Origin: an uncultured Clostridia bacterium
Lineage (GTDB): Bacteria; Bacillota; Clostridia; Peptostreptococcales; Anaerovoracaceae
Assembly (NCBI GenBank): GCA_934247125.1
Contig: CAKQIZ010000077.1
Span: 1 to 8,448, forward strand
Direction of reading: 5' to 3'
Length of the DNA stretch: 8,448 nt
Shown: one piece after another, positions 1 through 5,871 of the stretch
Numbering within the stretch: the stretch's first letter is position 1
Layout of the letters: each line of letters opens with the position of its first letter
Made by a program: the position numbers and the translations under genes
Notes under the pieces: model-generated
Seen by the model: the letters and a program-made list of their open reading frames with translations, nothing else
What the model was told of the DNA's origin: nothing
The model's database searches: none

Positions 1-123
1 CCGGGCAAGCTCGCTGATCTCGTCGTACTGTCCGAGAACATACTCGAAACTCCTGTCGAAAAGATCAAGTCGGTAAAGGCCGATATGACAGTTATCGACG
101 GAGAGATCGTATATGAGCGATAA
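1..123 (+). CDS. Amidohydrolase family protein, C-terminal fragment (YtcJ-like)
   Basis: Only the last 40 residues and the TAA stop are inside the window; the start lies to the left. The visible peptide begins PGKLADLVVLSENILETP and ends with VIDGEIVYER. The pattern GKxADxVVL, then a short 'P.E.I..VK' stretch, then a 'T.I.GxIVYE' strand, is the typical end of metal-dependent amidohydrolases, especially the amidohydrolase 3 (YtcJ-like) group. In these the last strands rejoin the small beta-sandwich domain that flanks the TIM barrel. No metal ligand falls in the visible part, so substrate and catalytic competence cannot be judged. The gene converges on the NhaC-family gene and is followed after 12 nt by a hairpin. 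Family call is fairly safe, exact function is not. Confidence 0.75.
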   Translation, partial: PGKLADLVVLSENILETPVEKIKSVKADMTVIDGEIVYER

Positions 124-135
124 GCGGAACGCACT

Positions 136-160
136 GTAAAAGCGCAGCGTGCGCTTTTAC
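136..160. terminator. Hairpin just after the amidohydrolase stop, possible terminator
   Basis: A perfect 11-bp inverted repeat, GTAAAAGCGCA / TGCGCTTTTAC, encloses the 3-nt loop GCG. The GC core is flanked by AAAA on one side and TTTT on the other, so it reads as a short terminator in both directions. The T run is only four bases and belongs to the stem, so termination strength is uncertain. It starts 12 nt after the stop of the + strand gene. Confidence 0.55.
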
Positions 161-211
161 ATCGAATGCCAAAGAATCGCGTGCGTGCAGGCTTTGCATA
201 AAATGTCAAAA

Positions 212-225
212 GGCACGTGCGTGCC
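212..225 (-). terminator. Small hairpin with minus-strand T run, weak back-up terminator
   Basis: GGCAC and GTGCC pair around the loop GTGC. Read on the minus strand, the stem is followed directly by TTTT and, a few bases later, another TTTT. It lies downstream of the main terminator of the NhaC-family gene, so it could be a secondary stop. A 5-bp stem is weak evidence by itself. Confidence 0.3.
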
Positions 226-235
226 GCCTCTTTAC

Positions 236-294
236 AAAAAACAACGGAGATACCGTATGGATCATTTCTGATCGGATATCTCCGTTTTATTTTT
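236..294. terminator. Bidirectional intrinsic terminator between convergent genes
   Basis: ACGGAGATA at 244-252 pairs perfectly with TATCTCCGT at 277-285. Within the loop, GATCA (260-264) can pair with TGATC (269-273). On the + strand the stem runs into TTTTATTTTT (285-294). On the minus strand it runs into TGTTTTTTG (243-235). U tracts on both sides make it a good stop for both the + strand amidohydrolase and the minus-strand transporter, whose stop codon lies about 70 nt away. Confidence 0.85.
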
Positions 295-352
295 ATCGTC
301 GTTCTTACCGGTCGTTCAGATCATTAAAAACAGATCATCCAAAACCAATACT

Positions 353-1969
353 TTATGCCTTTGCTGTTTCGTTCTTGAGCGGCTTCTGCGTTTTTTTGAT
401 GACAACGAGTACCGCGATCAGGATAACAAGTCCTGCAGGGAGTGAGATCCATGCGCTTCTTGTGAATCCTGCGATGATATATGTAACGAACGAAATAGCC
501 GCAACAGTTATCGCATAAGGCAGCTGCGTCGTAACGTGTGCAACGTGGTTACATCTTGCACCTGCACTTGACATGATAGTCGTATCTGAAATCGGCGAAC
601 AGTGGTCTCCGCATACAGCGCCTGCCATGCATGCTGCGATCGAGATGATCATGAGCTGCGGATCGCTTCCCTGGAATACTTCTACAACGATCGGGATCAG
701 TATACCGAATGTGCCCCATGATGTACCGGAAGCGAATGCCAGACCGCATCCGATAGCGAAGATGATAGCCGGCAGCAGGCTCATGAACGTTCCTGCAACT
801 GATTCTGTAGCCGTTGATACGAACGTTGCCAGTCCAAGGCTGTCAGTCATCGTCTTGAGCGTCCATGCAAGTGTCAGGATAAGGATAGGTGCGACCATTG
901 CCTTGAATCCTTCAGGTATGCAGTCCATGCTTTCCTTGAATCCGAGCACGCCTCTTGCTACATAAACGATCACGATTATGATCAGTGCAACGATACTTCC
1001 AAGAGACAGTCCTACAGATGCATCAGATCCTGAGAACGATTCAACAAAGCCCGTTCCGCTGAAGAATCCGCCTGTATATATCATGCCTAATACACAGCAG
1101 ATGACGAGGATGATGATAGGAAGTACCAGGTCGATCACCTTTCCTTCTTTTCTTCCCTCAGCCTTTTCTGCTGCCAGATCCTGAGTGTCGTCAGCTTTTG
1201 ATTCCTGTATCTTGTCAGCGTACTCTCTCATCTTTCCGTAGTCGAATTTCATTCCTACGATCAGGAACATCATCGCGATAGTGAGCAGCGCGTAGAAGTT
1301 GTACGGGATAGCCTGGATGAACAGTGTAAACCCGTTCTCTCCTTCAACGAATCCTGTTACTGCTGCCGCCCATGACGAAATAGGCGCGATGATGCATATA
1401 GGCGCTGCCGTAGAGTCTATCAGGTATGCCAGCTTTGTTCTCGGAATACCTTTCTCCTCTGCCAGCGGCGACATGACGCTTCCTACTGTGAGGCAGTTGA
1501 AATAGTCATCTACGAATATCAGTATACCAAGTACGATAGTTGCAAACTGCACGCCTGCTTTTGTCTTGATATGTTCGCTCGCCCATACTCCGAACGCTTT
1601 TGAACCGCCGGACTTATTGAGCAGAGCTACTACTACTCCCAGGATCACCAGGAATACCAGTATACCGACATTGTATGAATCAGCAAGTGAGCCCACGATA
1701 CCATCGCTGATAACGTGAGTCAGCGTACCTTCGAAATTCCCTGCGTACAGCGCACCGCCTATAACGATACCGATAAACAGCGAGCTGTATACTTCCTTTG
1801 TGATAAGTGCAAGCAGGATAGCTGCAACCGGCGGTACTATAGCCCATGCTGTAGCGTATAATGCCGGTTCCTCTGCTGCTTCTTCTGCAAATGCAAACAA
1901 CGGACATGCTATTACCAGCAGAGCAGTCAGCATTATTATGCGGGTCACTCTGCTTCTAAAATTACTCAT
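353..1969 (-). CDS. nhaC: NhaC-family transporter, probable lysine transporter (LysW-like)
   Basis: An integral membrane protein of 538 residues from the NhaC Na+/H+ antiporter family. Diagnostic motifs are FVDDYFNCLTVGS (about 152-164), DSTAAPICIIAPISSW (about 185-200) and CGDHCSPISDTT (453-464), a hallmark of the family. Many hydrophobic segments are visible, with a charged hydrophilic loop at about 241-278. The N-terminus (residues 9-28) looks like a signal peptide or first helix ending AFA before EEAAEE. I chose ATG at 1969 because GGAGG (1975-1979) sits 5 nt upstream; a TTG at 1981 would put that motif inside the coding region. A lysine riboswitch precedes the gene. Riboswitch-linked NhaC relatives have been proposed as lysine transporters (LysW), so lysine uptake is the likely role here. 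That is inference; the protein alone only says NhaC family. Confidence 0.9.
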   Translation of the reverse strand: MSNFRSRVTRIIMLTALLVIACPLFAFAEEAAEEPALYATAWAIVPPVAAILLALITKEVYSSLFIGIVIGGALYAGNFEGTLTHVISDGIVGSLADSYNVGILVFLVILGVVVALLNKSGGSKAFGVWASEHIKTKAGVQFATIVLGILIFVDDYFNCLTVGSVMSPLAEEKGIPRTKLAYLIDSTAAPICIIAPISSWAAAVTGFVEGENGFTLFIQAIPYNFYALLTIAMMFLIVGMKFDYGKMREYADKIQESKADDTQDLAAEKAEGRKEGKVIDLVLPIIILVICCVLGMIYTGGFFSGTGFVESFSGSDASVGLSLGSIVALIIIVIVYVARGVLGFKESMDCIPEGFKAMVAPILILTLAWTLKTMTDSLGLATFVSTATESVAGTFMSLLPAIIFAIGCGLAFASGTSWGTFGILIPIVVEVFQGSDPQLMIISIAACMAGAVCGDHCSPISDTTIMSSAGARCNHVAHVTTQLPYAITVAAISFVTYIIAGFTRSAWISLPAGLVILIAVLVVIKKTQKPLKNETAKA

Positions 1970-1974
1970 TTTTT

Positions 1975-1979
1975 CCTCC
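1975..1979 (-). promoter_or_regulatory. Ribosome binding site that fixes the NhaC-family start
   Basis: On the minus strand GGAGG is followed by AAAAA and then ATG at 1969-1967. The 5-nt spacing is good. The in-frame TTG at 1981 overlaps this motif and has no Shine-Dalgarno of its own, so the shorter protein is preferred. Confidence 0.8.
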
Positions 1980-2071
1980 AAATAAATGTAAATGTGATTT
2001 CCTTAATGTGATCTTGTTTATGCTGTAAATCATTATGCTGCCTGGCCGGCCCGGTATTTTCCTGCTGAAAG

Positions 2072-2108
2072 AAAAAACCATGGACAGCGTGCAGCGCATA
2101 ATCCATGG
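2072..2108 (-). terminator. Lysine riboswitch intrinsic terminator
   Basis: On the minus strand CCATGGA (2108-2102) pairs with TCCATGG (2084-2078). An inner GCG/CGC helix extends the stem past a small internal loop, and six T's follow directly (2077-2072). It lies between the lysine aptamer and the transporter start, about 100 nt before the ATG. The 5' arm is also the partner of the antiterminator, so this is the conditional stop of the switch. Confidence 0.8.
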
Positions 2109-2140
2109 TATATAAAATTCATCTGGGAATTTCCATGGAT
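2101..2140 (-). promoter_or_regulatory. Antiterminator of the lysine riboswitch
   Basis: On the minus strand ATCCATGG (2140-2133) is perfectly complementary to CCATGGAT (2108-2101). AAATTC (2132-2127) then pairs with GAATTT (2120-2115), leaving a 6-nt bulge and a 6-nt loop. The 5' arm contains most of the 3' strand of aptamer helix P1 (2142-2136), and the 3' arm is the 5' arm of the terminator. When P1 forms with lysine bound, the antiterminator cannot form and the terminator is free to fold. This fits a transcriptional OFF switch. The folding is read by eye and was not computed. Confidence 0.7.
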
Positions 2141-2302
2141 AGCACTCCACTAATGTGACAGTCCGCCGCATATTATACGGCGACCCAGAATCCTGACCAG
2201 GGTGTCAGGATCCTTCGGCGAGATCTCCTTTCCTCTGCGCATCGCCCCGGCTCCCTTTGCCGGTCTGCTGCAGAGTACTGATAGATTTCGCGCCTCTATC
2301 CA
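2136..2302 (-). promoter_or_regulatory. Lysine riboswitch (L-box) aptamer
   Basis: On the minus strand the closing helix P1 is TGGATAG (2302-2296) with CTATCCA (2142-2136). Inside, in order, are the conserved blocks AGAGGCGCGA, AGTA, GAAAGGAG (2232-2225), GCCGAAG (2219-2213), CTGGG, GGACTGTCAC and GTGGAGTGCTATC. A hairpin ATCCTGAC/GTCAGGAT (2211-2204 with 2197-2190) and another CGCCG/CGGCG (2182-2178 with 2168-2164) match the expected peripheral helices. The length of 167 nt and the block order match the known lysine-sensing L-box class, which controls lysine biosynthesis and transport genes. All landmark motifs are present, so it should be functional. Confidence 0.93.
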
Positions 2303-2314
2303 GTCGATATTGAT

Positions 2315-2342
2315 TTTTTAGCTGATTACTAAACTAATTCAA
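2315..2342 (-). promoter_or_regulatory. Weak candidate promoter ahead of the lysine riboswitch
   Basis: On the minus strand TTGAAT (2342-2337) and TAAAAA (2320-2315) are separated by 16 nt. A start near 2308 would fall a few bases before P1. The -35-like box lies inside the last codons of rplQ. The -10 match is poor, so the leader may instead be transcribed by read-through from the ribosomal operon. Confidence 0.25.
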
Positions 2343-2670
2343 GGAATACCATTTCAGCGTTGTCGCCTTTCCTTGGTCCTAGCTTGAGAATCCTTGTGTA
2401 ACCGCCCTGTCTGTCTTCGTACTTAGGTGCGATCTCCTCAAATAATTTAGTTACAACAGATTCATCATATACATATGCAAGCACCTGTCTTCTTGCGTGA
2501 AGATCTCCGCGCTTTGCAAGTGTTATCATTTTTTCTGCCTGTCTTCTGGCTTCTTTAGCTCTAGTGTCAGTAGTTGTGATTCTGCCTTCTCTGAGAAGAT
2601 CTGTAACCAGATTTCTCAGCATAGCTTTTCTATGAGCTGAAGATCTGCCTAATTTTCTATATCCTGGCAT
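2329..2670 (-). CDS. rplQ: 50S ribosomal protein L17
   Basis: L17 of the large ribosomal subunit, 113 residues, beginning [20 protein letters not shown]. It carries the family signature through [19 protein letters not shown] and ends ...AEMVFLELV, full length for the short bacterial form. The ATG at 2670 is chosen over an in-frame GTG at 2673 because MPGYRKL is the normal L17 start and GGAGG (2679-2683) is 8 nt from the ATG. It is the last gene of the alpha operon, 27 nt after rpoA. No terminator is visible between its TAG stop and the lysine riboswitch. Confidence 0.97.
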   Translation of the reverse strand: MPGYRKLGRSSAHRKAMLRNLVTDLLREGRITTTDTRAKEARRQAEKMITLAKRGDLHARRQVLAYVYDESVVTKLFEEIAPKYEDRQGGYTRILKLGPRKGDNAEMVFLELV

Positions 2671-2697
2671 CACTGCATCCTCCTATGATTATTTTTA

Positions 2698-3645
2698 CTA
2701 TTCGTCACTCTGCCTGAGACTTAAATCTAACTCTTCAAGCTTGTGCTTAACTTCATCTAATGACTTTTTACCCAGGTTCCTTACCTTCATCATGTCTTCC
2801 TCACTTCTGTGAGTAAGCTCCTCAACAGTGTTTATCGCAGCTCTTTTGAGGCAGTTGAAAGAACGAACTGAAAGCTCCAGTTCCTCGATAGTCATCTCGA
2901 GTGCCTTTTCTTTCTGGTTCTCTTCCTTTTCAACCATGATTTCCATGTTTTCGGTCGAATCTGTAAGCTCTACAAACAGGCTCAGATGCTCCTGCATGAT
3001 CTTAGCGCCTATAGATACCCCTTCGCTCGGAGTTATCGATCCGTCTGTCCAGATTTCAAGGATAAGCTTGTCATAGTCAGTTACCTGTCCTACTCTCGTA
3101 TTCTGAACTGTAAAGTTTACTTTCCTTACAGGTGTATATATCGAGTCTGTAGGGATGACTGATATCGGCGTGTTTTCATCCTTGTTCATATCTGCAGGAA
3201 CATATCCTCTGCCCCTTGCAAGATTTATCTCCATTATCAGAGTAGCGTTCTCTTCGAGAGTCGCTATATGAAGATCCGGATTGAAGATCTCTACATCAGA
3301 ATCACCTAAGATATCTGCCGCAGTCACTTCTTTAGGGCCTATCGAGTTGATAAGCACTCTTTTTGTATTCTCTCCGTTAAGCTTTATCGCAAGCTTTTTA
3401 AGGTTAAGGATGATCTCTGTAACGTCTTCCTTTACACCCGGGATCGTAGAAAACTCATGAAGGATACCGTCGATCTTTACAGATGTCACCGCAACACCGG
3501 GAAGCGAGCTGAGAAGTATCCTTCTCAGGCTGTTTCCAAGGGTCGTGCCGTATCCTCTTTCAAGAGGCTCTACAACGAATTTTCCGTAATTGGCGTCTTC
3601 GTCTGAAAAAATACATTCGATTGTTGGTTTTTCGATTTCTATCAC
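2698..3645 (-). CDS. rpoA: DNA-directed RNA polymerase subunit alpha
   Basis: The RNA polymerase alpha subunit, 315 residues, the usual length. The N-terminal assembly domain (about 1-230) has the signature [20 protein letters not shown] (31-50), used for dimerisation and contact with beta and beta'. A charged linker follows (about 238-250, [12 protein letters not shown]), then the C-terminal domain with [20 protein letters not shown] and [13 protein letters not shown]261 and N264 correspond to the residues that contact UP-element DNA in E. coli. The start is GTG at 3645; GGAGGG (3652-3657) lies 6 nt upstream and the protein begins [10 protein letters not shown] as expected. It follows rpsD by 47 nt, and an inverted repeat sits in that gap. 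Confidence 0.98.
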   Translation of the reverse strand: MIEIEKPTIECIFSDEDANYGKFVVEPLERGYGTTLGNSLRRILLSSLPGVAVTSVKIDGILHEFSTIPGVKEDVTEIILNLKKLAIKLNGENTKRVLINSIGPKEVTAADILGDSDVEIFNPDLHIATLEENATLIMEINLARGRGYVPADMNKDENTPISVIPTDSIYTPVRKVNFTVQNTRVGQVTDYDKLILEIWTDGSITPSEGVSIGAKIMQEHLSLFVELTDSTENMEIMVEKEENQKEKALEMTIEELELSVRSFNCLKRAAINTVEELTHRSEEDMMKVRNLGKKSLDEVKHKLEELDLSLRQSDE

Positions 3646-3662
3646 TCAAAACCCTCCTTTTC

Positions 3663-3703
3663 ATTCCAAAACTGTAGCGATCAGTAAATGGACTATTTGG
3701 AAT
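3663..3703. repeat. Inverted repeat across the rpsD stop and the rpsD-rpoA gap
   Basis: ATTCCAAA (3663-3670) and TTTGGAAT (3696-3703) are perfect 8-bp complements with a 25-nt loop. In the mRNA the 5' arm covers the final codons of rpsD and the 3' arm ends 5 nt before the rpoA Shine-Dalgarno. There is no U tract, so it is not an intrinsic terminator. It could act as a processing or stability element. AT-rich stem, modest evidence. Confidence 0.35.
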
Positions 3704-4280
3704 ACAATTCGACGATTAAGTGCTCAGCGATCGGTGTATCGATTTGTTCTCTTGTAGGATCTGCTACTACTTTTCCTTCAAGCTTTTCTCTGTCAACAGT
3801 CAGCCACTCAGGGAGACCTACTGTCATGTCTTTTATCTCCTGGAATTTAGGTGAGCTTACGCTCTTTTCCTTTACCTTGATAACATCTCCAGGCTTAACC
3901 TGATATGAAGGAATGTTTACCTTTTTGCCGTTTACGAGGAAGTGGCTGTGTACAACCAGCTGTCTGGCTTCTCTTCTCGTAGTCGAAAGTCCCATTCTGT
4001 AAACTACATTGTCTAATCTCTTTTCAAGCATGATCAAAAGGTTTTCACCAGTGATACCCTTTTTCTTTGCTGCTTTCTCAAATGTGTTGCGGAACTGTTT
4101 TTCCTGAACTCCATAGATGAACTTTGCTCTCTGTTTTTCACGAAGCTGTAAGCCGTATTCGCTCATCTTTTTCATGCTTCTCTGAGGAGCTCTCTTTGAT
4201 TCCTTAAAAATACCTAAGTGGCTAGGATCGATCTGAAGGGATCTGCATCTCTTCAAAATAGGATCTCTGTTTACTGACAT
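3693..4280 (-). CDS. rpsD: 30S ribosomal protein S4, zinc-free type
   Basis: S4, an early-binding protein of 30S assembly that contacts 16S rRNA; 195 residues, starting [18 protein letters not shown]. The S4 RNA-binding domain lies at about 88-150 ([20 protein letters not shown], then [19 protein letters not shown]). The protein ends [10 protein letters not shown], typical of clostridial S4. The N-terminal region lacks the four-cysteine zinc site of the zinc-binding form and keeps only C12. ATG at 4280 is supported by GGGAGG (4289-4294), 8 nt upstream. In several bacteria S4 represses its own operon, so it is the natural candidate regulator of this cluster; that is inferred from other species. 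Confidence 0.98.
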   Translation of the reverse strand: MSVNRDPILKRCRSLQIDPSHLGIFKESKRAPQRSMKKMSEYGLQLREKQRAKFIYGVQEKQFRNTFEKAAKKKGITGENLLIMLEKRLDNVVYRMGLSTTRREARQLVVHSHFLVNGKKVNIPSYQVKPGDVIKVKEKSVSSPKFQEIKDMTVGLPEWLTVDREKLEGKVVADPTREQIDTPIAEHLIVELYSK

Positions 4281-4299
4281 ATTAGTTTCCTCCCTTCAA

Positions 4300-4698
4300 T
4301 TAGACTCTTCTACGCTTAGGTGGTCTGCATCCGTTGTGTGGTATCGGTGTGATATCCTTGATCATAGTGATTTCAAGACCTGCAGTCTGAAGTGCTCTGA
4401 TCGCAGCTTCTCTGCCGGATCCAGGACCCTTTACATAAACTTCAACTGTCTTAAGACCGTGCTCCATTGCACCCTTTGCAGCTTCTTCTGCAGCTGACTG
4501 TGCAGCAAACGGAGTTGACTTTCTTGATCCCTTAAAGCCCAGTGAGCCTGCACTTGACCATGAAAGGGCATTTCCTGCCATATCTGTCAGGGTTACTAAT
4601 GTATTGTTAAAGGTAGCCTGAATATGTGCCTGGCCTTTTTCAACATTCTTACGTTCTTTTCTCTTTTTTCTAACTGCCTTCTTCACAGCTTTAGCCAT
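4300..4698 (-). CDS. rpsK: 30S ribosomal protein S11
   Basis: S11 of the 30S platform, near the E site and the Shine-Dalgarno helix; 132 residues, normal length. A basic N-terminus ([18 protein letters not shown]) precedes the conserved core with [36 protein letters not shown] and [14 protein letters not shown]. The C-terminus [13 protein letters not shown] is the family hallmark. ATG at 4698; AGGAGG overlaps the region just after the rpsM stop, with a 9-nt spacer, and the gap between the genes is only 15 nt. Translational coupling with rpsM is likely. Confidence 0.98.
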   Translation of the reverse strand: MAKAVKKAVRKKRKERKNVEKGQAHIQATFNNTLVTLTDMAGNALSWSSAGSLGFKGSRKSTPFAAQSAAEEAAKGAMEHGLKTVEVYVKGPGSGREAAIRALQTAGLEITMIKDITPIPHNGCRPPKRRRV

Positions 4699-4713
4699 AT
4701 CGTTCTACCTCCT

Positions 4714-5082
4714 TTACTTCTTCTTTCTTCCTACAGTCTTCTTAGGACCTTTTCTGGTTCTGGCGTTTGTCTTAGTCTTCTGTCCTCTTACTGGAAGACC
4801 TCTTCTGTGTCTGATTCCTCTGTAGCATCCGATTTCCATCAGTCTCTTGATGTTCATGTTGACATCTCTTCTGAGGTCACCTTCCACCATGTAGTCTGAT
4901 TCGATGACCTTTCTGATCTTACCGGCTTCTTCCTCTGTGAGATCCTTGACTCTTGTGTCAGGATTGATTCCGGTCTTCTCTAAAATCTTTCTTGAAGTAG
5001 TCCAGCCTATACCATAGATATAAGTGAGACCAGCTTCGATTCTTTTTTCGTTTGGTAAGTCTACACCGGCTATACGAGCCAT
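4714..5082 (-). CDS. rpsM: 30S ribosomal protein S13
   Basis: S13 of the 30S head, which touches the P-site tRNA and forms a bridge to the 50S subunit; 122 residues. It starts [34 protein letters not shown], the conserved helix-two-turn-helix start of the family. [17 protein letters not shown] and a highly basic tail ending KKTVGRKKK follow. ATG at 5082, with AGGAGG (5088-5093) 5 nt upstream. It is preceded by an unusually long 289-nt gap holding a promoter-like sequence, so it may head its own transcript (rpsM-rpsK-rpsD-rpoA-rplQ) besides read-through from upstream. Confidence 0.98.
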   Translation of the reverse strand: MARIAGVDLPNEKRIEAGLTYIYGIGWTTSRKILEKTGINPDTRVKDLTEEEAGKIRKVIESDYMVEGDLRRDVNMNIKRLMEIGCYRGIRHRRGLPVRGQKTKTNARTRKGPKKTVGRKKK

Positions 5083-5371
5083 ATTTTCCTCCTATTCCCA
5101 TCTTCCGTCACGTATCCACGCCATTACCAATACTGGTGGGTCGTAATATAAACGGGATGTTCTTTGTGTTATATCGATTTATATGCTTCGGGTATCATTC
5201 CGTCAGCAATATAACCATAATAATTCGTCAGCTGCCCTGTCTGCTTTCCGGACCGGCCGGCTGAAATGATTTGTGCGAAATATTTTGTGAGGATGACCTC
5301 CACAGCTTCAAACAGACAATGTGTCTGCATACGGAAGCGCGGACAGTCACCGGAACAAAACATTTTCAGCT
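5083..5371 (-). other. Long rpmJ-rpsM leader region with hairpins
   Basis: This 289-nt stretch lacks a recognised gene, although rpmJ and rpsM are usually close together. On the minus strand it holds CAGACA-CAT-TGTCTG (5327-5313), a bulged GUG(G)AGG-UCAU-CCUCAC hairpin at about 5304-5287, a GC-rich CCGGCCGG segment near 5265-5258, and GTTATAT/ATATAAC arms around the promoter-like sequence. CCAC/GTGG and CCA/TGG pairings occur nearer the start codon. A 64-codon open frame (5363-5169) runs through the first part but has no clear ribosome binding site. The stretch may be a regulatory leader for the alpha operon. Confidence 0.4.
5178..5206 (-). promoter_or_regulatory. Candidate promoter upstream of rpsM
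   Basis: On the minus strand CTGACG (5206-5201) and TATAAA (5183-5178) are separated by exactly 17 nt. They match four of six and five of six bases of the vegetative TTGACA and TATAAT boxes. Transcription would begin near 5171, giving a leader of about 88 nt before rpsM. Its place at the head of the rpsM-rplQ group supports it; it has not been scored against background. Confidence 0.45.
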
Positions 5372-5497
<126 letters not shown>

Positions 5498-5517
5498 TTA
5501 TGCTCTGCTTAAATCTT

Positions 5518-5556
5518 GAAACCTGCTCTCGAAATCATGATTTCTGATGAGGTTTC
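5518..5556. repeat. Stem-loop in the infA-rpmJ gap containing a 14-bp palindrome
   Basis: GAAACCT (5518-5524) pairs with AGGTTTC (5550-5556). Within that arch lies the perfect 14-nt palindrome GAAATCATGATTTC (5531-5544), which can fold as GAAAT-CATG-ATTTC. Transcribed on the minus strand, the structure ends about 20 nt before the rpmJ Shine-Dalgarno. No T run follows, so it is not an intrinsic terminator. Confidence 0.5.
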
Positions 5557-5562
5557 ATGCAG

Positions 5563-5590
5563 TGCTTTCCCGGATCTGTGATCCGGAGCA
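5563..5590. repeat. GC-rich hairpin in the infA-rpmJ gap
   Basis: CCGGATC (5570-5576) and GATCCGG (5580-5586) pair perfectly around a 3-nt loop. TGCT (5563-5566) and AGCA (5587-5590) add an outer helix past a small internal bulge. No T tract follows on the minus strand. It stands next to the palindromic stem-loop, so the two may form one structured leader or a processing site. Confidence 0.5.
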
Positions 5591-5632
5591 AAACAGCTGC
5601 GGGATTTAGCGCGCAGATTGACGATATGGAAT

Positions 5633-5854
5633 CTACGCTTTACCTCTCCATGTGATCCTGCCTCTGGTAAGATCATATGGTGATAATTCTACCTTTACCT
5701 TATCCCCCGGGATAATTCTGATGTAATTGGTTCTTATTTTACCGGAAACATGTGCCAGCACCTTATGCCCGGTCTCAAGTTCTACTATGAACATTGCGTT
5801 AGGCTGTGCTTCTATTACCTTGCCTTCCGCTTCTATGACATCTTTCTTTGCCAT
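5633..5854 (-). CDS. infA: Translation initiation factor IF-1
   Basis: IF-1, a single S1-like OB-fold protein that binds the ribosomal A site during initiation; 73 residues, about the usual 72. Signature blocks are [61 protein letters not shown] and the end TWRGKA. ATG at 5854; GAGGTG (5862-5867) is 7 nt upstream, and the gap to map is only 17 nt. The small KOW-domain gene that often sits between map and infA in Bacillota is absent here. Confidence 0.97.
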   Translation of the reverse strand: MAKKDVIEAEGKVIEAQPNAMFIVELETGHKVLAHVSGKIRTNYIRIIPGDKVKVELSPYDLTRGRITWRGKA

Positions 5855-5871
5855 TAATCAACACCTCGCTT

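Noticed and set aside
573..965. 130-codon + strand open frame opposite the NhaC-family gene
   Set aside because: Fully inside the transporter on the other strand, with no ribosome binding site or family resemblance; an antisense shadow.
1969..1981. TTG start giving a four-residue longer NhaC-family protein
   Set aside because: The extra codons are the Shine-Dalgarno itself; the ATG at 1969 has proper spacing from GGAGG.
1962..2171. 69-codon minus-strand open frame across the riboswitch
   Set aside because: It overlaps aptamer, antiterminator and terminator, which explain the sequence conservation; its coding appearance is incidental.
2303..2340. Weak dyad ATTA...TAAT at the rplQ end as a terminator
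   Set aside because: The stem is very short and AT-rich and is followed by an A run, not a T run, on the transcribed strand.
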